From the NCBI GenBank assembly GCA_019693395.1, contig JAAMXP010001782.1:17566-81565 (forward strand): 64,000 nucleotides of DNA. Reading direction: 5' to 3'. The DNA comes from Ettlia oleoabundans (taxonomy: Eukaryota; Chlorophyta; Chlorophyceae; Chlamydomonadales). Shown here piece by piece: positions 23,931-34,000 of the stretch. The position numbers and the translations under genes are program-made. Under the pieces are notes generated by a model. It saw nothing but the letters and a program-made list of their open reading frames with translations. It was not told the DNA's origin and searched no databases. Position 1 is the stretch's first letter. Each line of letters begins with the position of its first letter.

Positions 23931-26525
23931 ATGTACAGGGTGGAGTCCCCAACCACCGGCTGCTCTGCGCCGCATCCCTCCTGGAGCCTGGGTACGCGCA
24001 GCATCATTACCAAGCGAGCGGCTTTGCCTTCAGAAAGGTCGCGCCTCCGCTTAGCTCACTGCCTGGTGGCGGCAGCAGCGGCAGGCCGGGTCGGCAACCA
24101 GGTGAGTGAGATTTCGTGCAACAGGTATTTTGGGACTCTCTATGTTTGGGCTTCCAGTGCCTGAAACATGGCATCCCTTTGTAAACCATTTCCGTTTTTA
24201 TCTACGCTGCCATCACCCCATTCCATCGCTATTTGCAGAATGCATCAAGGGGCATCGTCAATGCCAACGAGGCACTGAGAGCCGAGGTTCAGCAGCGTGT
24301 AGCAGCAGCAAAAACACGCCTTCTGTTGGTGCAGCAACGCCTGCAGCACCAGATGGATGCGGCAGCCGCAGTGGACAGCATGGTTGAGGAGGGGGAGGGC
24401 GGTGCTACCTTTCGATCAGCAGACACACTGCTTCAGCAGGTGTTGGCTGCTGCATCCGACAGTGAGGAGTTTGCATCTGGGGATGAGGCAGCTGCCGCCA
24501 CGGCAATGGCTGCCAGGGTGGCTGCTCAGACAGCACGCGCGAATCAGGCAGCAGCCCAATCTGCCTTGGCAGCAGCCCGGGAGGCGGAAAGGCAGCGCCA
24601 AATGCTGGCCGCTCTGCAGCAGCAGCTGGATTTGGTTCGTGTTGTGGAAGAAAAGGGCTTCTCCACTGAACCACCTGTCAAACAGGAGAAGCAGCGCAAG
24701 GGTTTTGACCCACTCAGCATACTGCTGGCGCCCGCAGCGCCGCTGATTGCAGCGCTGGCGGGCGCACGCAGTCACAGCCAGCAGGCAGCGCCCGCCAAGC
24801 GCAACAAATATGATATGCTGCTTTATTTGCTGGCGGCAGCAGCAGCAGCACCTGGTACGCAGGTGCGCGGGATGCGTGTCACGCTGGCTTCAGCATTCAG
24901 AAGCTTCTTAGCTGCGCATTTGCAACATGTCTGCTTGAGCACGCTGCTGTATTGTTGCACTGCCCATGGCGGTTGTGCCTGAGGCTGGTCTTCACTGGTT
25001 CATCATGTCTCTGGCCACTCCACCGTGCAGCAAGATAGCCGATAAGACCCCATGCGTACCCTGCTGGCGGCTGCGCCGCAGTCTGGCGTCCCACGCTACG
25101 ACTTTGCTCGCAGTCTGGTGAGCTGTTTCTGCTGCTGGTGGCACACATGAACCGCGATATGGTGTCATCAGTTATCCCACCTTCCCATAGCGGCCGGCGT
25201 GTTCATGTGTGCGCAGCTGAGGTGTCGCTTTGTTGCATCTTGCTCTCTTCGCCGTGCCCATGCTGCGTCCGCGGTAACAGCACGGGTGGCATCTTTCAGC
25301 CTGCTGTTCACGTCAGCCTTGACGCNNNNNNNNNNNNNNNNNNNNNNNNNNNNNNNNNCCATGTTTGACATGGCTTACGGACTGCTGCAGGTCTGCTACC
25401 GAATTGCAGCCTGATGGACCTGCATGCATGCATGCATGCATGCATGCATGCGCCCCCCACATTCATTTGCCCTGCATTGACCTGCACCAGTTCCTGCTGC
25501 CTGGTGGCACACCTGCCATGCGCCTTTTCACCAATTCCACCACACGTTCACGCCCCAGCCATCTTGGGAGGCAGAACTTCAGCCCGTGACATCACCTGCT
25601 GACGCTGCTGGTGCCGGTGCTGGTGCTGTGCAGAGTGTTCGTGAGGGCAGGGTGGTGCCCTCTGGCGCCAGCAAGTACGATCCCGTGTGGGCGCTGCTAC
25701 GTGAAGCAACGCTGCTGGAGGTGAGAGCTGCGCAGCTGGGTGGAGTTGGGTGTGTGGAAACTGTATGTTGCCGAATTGAGGCAAGCGCTGCGCAGCATTT
25801 TTCTGATTGCAGCTGAGCTGAAACTTGCTAATGCTCACGGAGAGTTGTGACAACAGCTGTTTGTGTGAAGCGCACGTCATAGTCACGACCACCAGCTGCC
25901 TCGCAGCTGCCTGCTGACCCAGTGACCCGCCCGCAAATGTGTGCCATGCACCCTGTTTGTGCAGGAGTGGGGCGGCAGCGACAAGTATGACCCGTGGTCT
26001 GAGCTGTCTGACTGGGCCCCAGTGCTTGCTGGATCCCCCGCATTCCTGGGCCTGCGCTACGACCCCTGGGCTGACCTGGCGACAGCTGCACGACGGGGCG
26101 CAGCTGCCTCCCCTCGGTCTTCCAAGTATGACATGGTGCCGGCTCTGCTGAGCACTTTGGTGGCGGCTGCCCAGGGTGGCAGGCCCCGCAGCCGCTATGA
26201 TCCCGCTGCAGAGCTGCTGGCTCTTGGGGCATCGCCAGACTGGCAGGGCCCCACCGGCAGCAGCCGCTACTGCCCCCTGGCCGCTGCCCTGGATACAGCA
26301 GCTGGGTGGGAGGTTCCTTGTGGCAGCAGCCGCTACTGCCCCGCTGCAGCTTTGTTGGATTCGGAGCCTCCCAGGCTGGTGGGCAGCCCACGCTGGGACC
26401 CGCTCGGCTGGCTGCTGGATGGCTGGGCAGCCGGGAGCAACGGCTGGGAGCCTGCCAGCAACACAAGTAATGGCGACATGAGCAGCCACCGCAGCAGCAA
26501 CACACACACTCCCGCCTATTCTTGA
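23931..26525 (+). CDS. Putative plastid-targeted [K/R]YDP-repeat protein, unrecognised family
   Basis: Modelled exons: 23931-24101, 24239-24854, about 25047-25117, one exon overlapping the N gap and ending at 25390, 25559-25720, 25965-26525. The first 57 residues are rich in Ser/Arg/Ala with almost no acidic residues, like a plastid transit peptide. Residues 58 to about 200 are Ala/Gln-rich and likely coiled coil. The rest is a series of short repeats, [K/R]-[Y/F/W]-[D/C]-[P/M]-x3-L-L: FDPLSILLA, KYDMLLYLLA, RYDFARSL, FDMAYGLL, KYDPVWALL, KYDPWSEL, RYDPWADL, KYDMVPALL, RYDPAAELL, RYCPLAAAL, RYCPAAALL, RWDPLGWLL. In the C-terminal part the spacing is 20-24 residues and holds across the spliced junction. 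No enzyme motif is visible. The evenly spaced repeats suggest a multivalent scaffold. Exons between 24855 and 25558 are uncertain because of the gap and a weak acceptor at 25046. Confidence 0.68.
25326..25358. other. Assembly gap (33 N)
   Basis: A run of undetermined bases lies inside the YDP-repeat gene, probably within or beside an exon that encodes one repeat (FDMAYGLL directly follows it). The true length may differ. Confidence 0.95.
25421..25450. repeat. (TGCA)n microsatellite
   Basis: About seven and a half copies of the self-complementary tetramer TGCA lie in an intron of the YDP-repeat gene, just after the assembly gap. Such palindromic repeats can fold into hairpins and are hard to sequence, which may explain the nearby gap. 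Confidence 0.9.
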
Positions 26526-27329
26526 GTATCACGTGCATGACCTGGACTGCTGCCAGCAGCCTATGCCAAGCTGACTGTAGGCAAGGGATCTCCCAGCAAT
26601 CGACAAAACCTGAAAACTCCGCATTCAATTATCTTTTTCCCGACACTCTCATCGCCAACTACTCAGGCATTGACTCCAATCTACCGATTGCCACCACACT
26701 GCCAAGGCCCCTTTTCTTCCTGACGACTGGTAGCCCAAGCACCAAGAGTCACACGCCCCCACGCCCGCGTGCCCCCACCCCCCACCCAAAACACGCGCGC
26801 GCGCGCGCGCGCACACACACACACACACACGTGAGGGCTGTGCACGCAACGCCATCAGAACCCTGGATGGATAGATTGTGCCCTCCTACTACCTGTCAAC
26901 TTGAAAATCCCACCATCGCTGTGTTTAGCTGCCCTATGCGCATTTGCATTGTATTTATGTGTTGAAGATCGGGCTGAGCCCATTGCCATCTCTGTTGCCA
27001 CTCCATTAAACGAACCCATTCCACGACTGTTGTGCCCTGCTACAACGCTAACCATCCCCCTCGATTCCTAGACCTGCTGGCTGGTTAAGCCCTGTGCCAA
27101 CCCTGTTACCTGTTGCGCTTCCCCTACCCAAATCTCTTCAATTTATTTGCCCAGTCAAGTAACTTTTCTAGAGCTGCTCTGTAATATGACAAAATAATGC
27201 CAGGGTTTGCAACTTGAAGCAAAGGCACAAGTTTAGCGGCGTCAGCCTCAACGGGGCAATGCTGACTCACGTTCCTCCACCCTACCTGCAACCATAAGCA
27301 GCAGCCTGGCGACTGCAAGGAAACTGGCC
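26526..27329. other. Convergent 3' UTRs with microsatellite
   Basis: This gap of about 800 bases lies between the YDP-repeat gene (+) and ceramide kinase (-). It is C/A-rich and holds the alternating purine-pyrimidine tract listed separately, plus a distant TGTAA near 27179. No coding exon is seen. Confidence 0.5.
26791..26833. repeat. Alternating (GC)n/(AC)n tract
   Basis: A 43-base strictly alternating purine-pyrimidine run starts ACAC, continues with about nine GC units, then about ten AC units and ends CGTG. This composition favours left-handed Z-DNA. It lies in the intergenic space between two convergent genes. Confidence 0.9.
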
Positions 27330-30213
27330 TCACTCCACCCCGCGTGCAAACACGCGCAGCAGGCCGTTGTGCACCTCTGCTGCCATGTGCATGTCACCGC
27401 CCCTGGAGCACTCGCCGTCCAGGTTCCATGCGCTCAGTGCGCTGCCGTCGCCTGGCTGCACCTGCACTGCCACTGCATCCAGCACCTCCACGTACGGCAG
27501 CTGCCCTGGGGCGCAACCGCTGCGGCTCATGCTCAGCAGGAAGCGCAGGTACTGCGGCAACAAAAACGATGAGGGGGCTGGGCAGGAGGAGAGGGCATTG
27601 ATAGTGCAGTGTGCGGCGTAAACGCCCCCTGTATAGCGCCCGGCTTGCTTGGTGCTGGCTCCACAGCAAGGTCAAGCTGGCCCCACAACTATGCTACAAC
27701 CCCACAGCCCAACACCTGACCAGCCAACCACGCACCCAGCCAACCCAGCATCCACACCACGGCTTGCACCCACCTGCAGCGGGGAGCACTTGCGGACCAG
27801 TACCAGCTTGAGGCGGCCGTCGGCCAGGTGTGCGTGCCGTGCCATGCCTCTGCGCGTCTTGTCTGAGCGGCAGGGCATGACTATGAGCATGATGGAGGCA
27901 AAGGTGCCTTCTACCTCCTGCCACTGCTCACCCTCACCACCCTGACGCTCAGCCGCGCCCGCTGCATGCTGCAGGAAGTGGTGTTGCGACACTGATGGTG
28001 ACGATGACGATGGCCCTGCTCCAGAAGTTGGATGAAGATCGGGGCCGCTGCTGGGTTCTGATGTTGCTGTTGAAGCAGGGTGAGGCAGCAAGTGCGCCTC
28101 ACTGGTTCCTGTGCAGCTCAAACTGCTGCTCCCCCTTCCTGCTATTGCTGTCGAACCAGAGGCAGTTGGGGAGGCCAAAGTGGAGCCAGCTGGCGTGTGC
28201 GGTGCTGCCATCTGCTGCTGGCTCCATCGGCGACAATGCATGAACGAGGCGGTGCGGCAGATGAAGCAGCCGGCACCACACACCGCATGCGGCTGCTTGC
28301 TCAGGGCCTGCCCCACCTCTCCCTCCAAGTAGCGAACACAGGCGGGGTAGGCGCGGCTGCAATTCATGTGGAGACAGCCCGGGTGGTAGTGTGAGGTGCG
28401 GTGGGAGGTTGTAGCCTAGGATGGAAGCAAGTTCAAAGTACCGTGCAGGTCGTTACAGATAGCAGAGGTGCAGGGGTCTGCAACCTCCTGCTGGCGCCCG
28501 CACGCCATTGCTGGCATGCGCATTACTGCTCGACTAAGTGCATGTGCTTACAGCTTATTGCTTTGGTGTGCGCACCTGGCCAATAGCTTGGCGGTGCCCA
28601 CCAGGTCGTACCGCAGGGGTCCCATCCAGCGGTACTGCTCGGCTGCCAGCGTCACGTCAGCCAGGAAGCCGTAGGCTGCGCAAGTCAGAGGAGCGGATTG
28701 GCCAGGCACGAGGTGGGCATGTGGCAGATTGAGCAGCAGGCACGGCTGGCAGCTCATTGGCAGTGGCAGGCCCCGGGGAGGTCGGGGTGGGCAGCAAAGT
28801 TTAACAGAGAAAGCTGAGATATGCACTGTAAGAAGCAACCGTGAAGCAGCAGCAGACTGGGGGCTGCACACCTGCAATGCACGAGGCAAACTTGGTGCCT
28901 GATGCGCCATCCACCCTCAGAACATCCAGGGGAGTGGAGTCGCCCAGGCAGCAGTGCATGGCGGCCACAAAGGCGCTGCGTGTGCCGTGCAGCGTACACG
29001 CCACCGCGTCTGTGCTGCCAGCTGGGATGTGCGCGAGGCGCAGAGCGGCCAGCGCGGCTGTCAGCTCAGCTGCGCCAGCGGCGGCTGCCGCCCCGCGGGC
29101 CTGCAGCAGGCCGTTCAACGCCTCGTGGAAAATGCCGTCGCCTCCCACGCACACAATGCCTGTGCAAGGGGGCCAACATTGAGGTGATGCGAAAGCAGGG
29201 CAGCTGGGCAACTGCAGCTGTGCAGCCCCCCAGCGAGCCACCAATGTAGCAAGCAAGAGCCCTGCCTGATTGCCGCCACAACCCCGCCCACTTTACAGCC
29301 CGCTCACCGTCAATGCTTGCCACCTGCTCATCCGTCAGCCGCGCCACCAGTTCGCACGCATGCCCCGCACGGTGTGTCTCCCATACCGCTGCCTCGATGC
29401 CCGCTGCCGCAAATGTGGGCGCCACAATGCAACGGTACAGCCTCCTGGCCTGGCGATAGCCGGAGTTGGGGTTGAGCAGCACCAGCAAACTCCTGCTTGG
29501 ACCAGAGAGAGGCATGAAGCGGCGCAGAGATTGCAACGTCAATTATGATTACGTATTCGAGTGCACAGATGCAATATTCAAGCAAGCGATACCATTTGTA
29601 GCAAGCATAGGCAAGAAGTGGTGTTATACGGCACATATCGGCATGGCCACTGGCATGCAGGGCACGCACTTTGGCCTGCCGGCTGACGCCGCTTCAATGC
29701 CTGCGTTGATAGCTGACGCCCAGTCCTGTATCACCTCCTCCTCTGCTGCCTCCATTACCACTGTGCGGGGTGCCCACTCGCAGCGCCGTCGTGGCGTACG
29801 GCGGAAGGTGAACATCTCCAGGCGGTGCAGGACTGGCGGTGCACGGAGGCAGGGCAGCCAGGTGCGGGTGCGGTGTGCAGCCTGCCGTGCCGACAGCATC
29901 TCATCAAAGGGCACTGGACACAGCGAAGTGCAGCAATGTTGACAGGAAAAAGCCTCTCTGTGGCTCAAGTGTGGTGGCAATTAATGTATGTGAGCAGCAC
30001 ACTATTGCCCAGAAAGTGAGTGACCTGGCAGAGACTGCGTCCCAGCATTGTGTAGCACGCCCAACCCTAACTAGCCATCAAGCGTTCACCAGACTCAGTC
30101 GATCCATGGCTGCTCCATTCTATGCCAGTGGCCCCCAGGCGCACCAGCGCTGGCCGACCATCAACCATAATCTGCTGCGGCAACCGCTCGGGGCCCGCCT
30201 GCCCTCGCTCCAT
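27330..30213 (-). CDS. CERK: Ceramide kinase
   Basis: Seven exons read leftward: 30213-30090, 29913-29670, 29492-29308, 29159-28872, 28675-28576, 28356-27774, 27551-27330; 581 residues. An N-terminal PH-like part (VDGRPALVRLGATGIEW, FTFRRTPRRRCEWAPRTVVME) precedes the DAG-kinase catalytic fold: KSLLVLLNPNSGYRQARRLY, nucleotide-binding IVCVGGDGIFHEALNGLL (GGDG near residue 190), IPAGSTDAVACTLHG, AYGFLADVTLAAE and WMGPLRYDLVGTAKLL. VCGAGCFIC gives the C-x3-C-x2-C motif that sets ceramide kinases apart from sphingosine and DAG kinases, and at about the same position as in the human enzyme. HLADGRLKLVLVRKC and SAWNLDGE follow near the end. The protein phosphorylates ceramide at membranes. The 5' start is the first ATG before the PH-like part; an extra upstream exon is possible. 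Confidence 0.9.
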
Positions 30214-31049
30214 TCCATCCAGCACACTGCAGAGCAACCGTAGGGTCCAACCCTCACCCTGTCACATTCTCATAGCCATGAAATTATCGTGATCGATCGC
30301 GAAGCACACGAGAAACAACGTCCAATGCACTCACTCTGCACTGCGTGCCCTGCGCACCACACGGCGGGTGCGGCTGTTTCTCCGTGCTTCCCGGGCAGGG
30401 TCTGTGCCAGGTGAAGAGCAAAGGAGCCCATCCGGCAGGAGAAGCTCCAAGCTCAGGTGCTTGTGATGCTGTATCATTTATAGGGTACCTGCTTCTCGTG
30501 CTGCAAGCTGCACACCAGCAAGCAGCAGGGACCTCGGGGCTGGAGTCGGGATGGCGGGCAGTGGCAGGCGGCCAGCGGCAGCGGCAGGCTGTGGCGGTGA
30601 CAAGGTGGCCAGCTGGTATCGGCGGCAAACGCGCACCGTCACAAAATACACCCGAGAATATGATATTACGCGATAAAAGGGCCCAAACGGCTGGGACTGA
30701 GTGATGGACGGGTTTGCAGAAGCTCTGGGCGCCCCGCCCCGGGCCCAAGTGTTGATGGATACAAATGGGGCTCTCCCTACTTCCGAAGGTATACTTTTCA
30801 GAAACCAAGGACCCCCCTCACCGCCCGCACCCCTGCTTTGCGTGAAATGCAATTGTGCAGGCAAGGTGCCTCGAGGGCTGTGTTGTGTTCGGGCCACCCG
30901 CCGCTGCGCGCCAAATATCTTGCACACTGATTCCAAGGCTGCCTGCTTGATCAACAAAGCACCCTCGCGTTTCGACTGAAGCAGGAGCGCCTTCACCTTG
31001 GCGTTGCTTGGGCAGGCGCTCCCTGGTGTTGCTCGGTCTTGGAGGCACC
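30214..31049. promoter_or_regulatory. Shared 5' region of CERK and the ABCG gene
   Basis: About 830 bases lie between divergent start codons. On the minus strand a TATA-like CTATAAAT lies at 30483-30476, about 265 bases before the CERK ATG. Longer open frames here show no recognisable protein. I see no RNA gene. Confidence 0.4.
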
Positions 31050-34000
31050 ATGAGAGCGCATACTACGTCTTGCGTCATGAATGTCGCGGTGCTGCTTCTG
31101 CTGACAGCCTGCGCAGGGCTCCCAGCCATGGCTGCAGCGGGAGCCCCAGCAGAGCGCTGCCCGGCCGACATTACCAGGAGCCGCACAGTGCCGGAGGGAT
31201 GCCCTTGTAATCCTACCCGGGATGGAGTCTTTGGTGGCTGCGACAGCGGCTTTGTTTGTTCTCAAGTAAGTACCTGAGGGAAGCCCTGCCAGTAAGGACA
31301 TTGCCAATCAACGGCTATATATTACCAGTGACCCCTGCATTCTCTCTCCGCCGCCCCCCTTTTCCAGCCATGGACAGCCCAGGTGGCGGCAGCAACGGCA
31401 CATGCGCGGCGCCTGCTGCTGAATCCACAGGGAGCAGAAGCCAGCATGACGGATGAGGCCGTTGTGGCTGGGCCTAATGACAGGGTGACACTTCAGGATG
31501 GATCAACCGCAACTGGGCTGTCAACTGCTATATATAATGGAGGCAGCAGCAGCCCAGGTGGTTTCGTGTGCACTGCGTGCGGCTATGGACAGCTTTGCCC
31601 CCGGGGCTCTGTACTGCCACCAGTTTTGGATCCCTCAATACAAATGTGAGTGGCCAAACCGCGCCCTGAAAAGTAGCCTGCCATGTTCTACTAACGATGC
31701 ACGCACACTACACTGCTTTACCCTTGCATCCTGGCACATGCACTTTGGATTTGCACAAACACAATCGCCATTGTTTGATCACATGCAGGGCTGTTGAAGC
31801 GCTGGCTTGTCCGGCGGGCTTCTACTGCCCTTCCCCCGCCACCATCCACCCCTGCCCTCCAGGCTTCTTCTGCGCTCCATCCACCATCCAGCCGGTGAGC
31901 CAGGTTGCCTCTCCCAGCCGTCTGTGGGTTTGTACCTCTCTGTTGTGCTAACATGCGACTTGGTGATCTGCAGGTTACCTGCAACATGTCCCTGTTGGTG
32001 GCGGCAGCACCAGACATGCAGATTGCATTCAAACCTGCCACCGTGTCACAGAGGATATTCCTCTACGGCGACCCTCTTCAAGGCAACGCTTGCCCCGCCA
32101 ATGCCACAAATCCAGCTGCTCTCTGCCCCAAGGGGTACGCTGTACTGCTGCCACTGCAGGCTTTTAATGTGCAGACATCGGGTGACATTCCGCATACTTG
32201 GCCTTCCTTTCCTCACGTCCACCTCACGCTTGGCTGCCTGCAGAAAATATTGCCCTAAGCCGGCGCGGGTGCTGGCCTGTCCGGCGGGCCATTTCTGCCC
32301 TGAGGGTTCACTGAGTCCCCAGGCATGCCCTGTCCTGGCCAGCTGCCCAGAGGGCTCAGGTGCGGTGCTGTACACCAGACTGCCATGGGCTGGGCAGTGT
32401 AGCTCTCCGGGGTGGTGGGCATTTGTGCAGGCCTCGCAACCGAACCTACTTGGCACCTCTTTCCTCTGCCTAGTCGCTCTCTGCTCCTCACAAACAGTCA
32501 CCCTGCCATTGCTTGCAGCCTCCGCCGACCTGTCTTACTCGGGCTTCGTTATCCTTGCCTCCCTACTAGTGGCTCTGTGGCTGTGCTACGCCCTACTTGT
32601 CACCATCATTCGCTACGGCCAGCGGGAGCTCAATAGGCAGCAGGAGGTGCAAGATCGACTGTTCAGCATCCTGCACCCACTGCTGGGACCGGGCAGCGTG
32701 GCAAACAGGTGACAGAGGCAGAAAGATATGAAAGGGAGAGGTTGGCAGATGCATCAGTAGGAAGATGCATTGGCAGGCCAGGATCGCCATGGCTCCTCTT
32801 TCATTCATTCATTGGACGATACGGGACAGTCTGCCTTGCCTTGCCACTCCCTCTGGCTTGCCTCATGCAGGACGCAGTCATTCCGGGCATTCCGGGGTGT
32901 GAGGCCACGGCTGACTCTGCAGTTTGAGGGGGTAGGGCTGACCTTGCACGATGGCTGCAGCATCCTGTCGGGCGTCACCGGCAGGTGTGCTGCTGCCACT
33001 GCTATGCCCAAAACATGCAGCAGGTCACCGCTGACTCTCAGTTTCAGCACGGGGAGGTGTGGTCCTGCTATGTACCGTGCGGCTACCTCAAGCCTATCTC
33101 ACGGCTGTGCCTGCCTGCACCTGCAGGTTTGAACACAGCCGGCTGGCAGCCATTCTGGGCCCTTCGGGGGCCGGGAAGACGACTTTCCTCAGCGTGCTGC
33201 GTGGGCAGGCGGGTGCCTGTGGCCGGCAGAGCGGCCGTGTGCTGGTCAATGGGCGGGAGATGCAGCTGGCCTCCCTGCAGTCAATCACAGGCTTTGTGCC
33301 ACAGGATGTGAGTGCGAGGGGCCAGCTGGCTGCCACAGGTTGCCCGGCTGACTATGCACAGCTGCTGTGTGCTGGGCTGGTGAGGCACAACCAGCCCCAA
33401 AGATATCAGCTGTCTCCACAGATCATTGCTTGGGTGTGGACGCAAATATGCACATAGAAGCAATGCTAAATGCTCGTATCACAAGTAGAGTCCTTGCCTG
33501 CATGTGTGCAGGATGTGGTCCATGAGGACCTGACCGTGCGGGAGAACCTGGCCTTCTCGGCACGCCTGCGCCTGAGCGCGGCCAAGAGGGCTGAGGAGAA
33601 GGCAGGGCTGGTGGAGGACGCCATAGACCTACTACAGGTGCGCTGCACGGGCAGACGCGGTGAGTGCAGCTACTAGCACTGCTTCCTGCTGCTGGGTTTG
33701 GCCCCAGCCCTGAGCTCCCCAAAGCCCAAATCCCTCCCTTGCGCTGGTCCTGCTGCAGCTGCGCCCCGTGCAGCATCAGGTGGTGGGATCAGTGGAGAGG
33801 AGGGGCATCTCAGGAGGCCAGGTGAGCGGGCACAAGGCTCAGCCAGCTGTCGTCTACCGCCTAAACCGCAGCCATCCAGGCTGGGTACTGCATCTCCCTG
33901 CTACTTCGTAGGGAACCCTTTGTCCAACCTCGACACTTATCCCTGCACTGTCCCCTCCCTGCCACAGAGAAAACGCGTCAACATTGGAACGGAGCTAGTA

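Noticed and set aside
30284..30996. Two long minus-strand ORFs upstream of ceramide kinase, considered as extra N-terminal exons.
   Set aside because: No splice junction joins them in the right phase to the exon beginning near 30213, and their translations show no PH-domain features.
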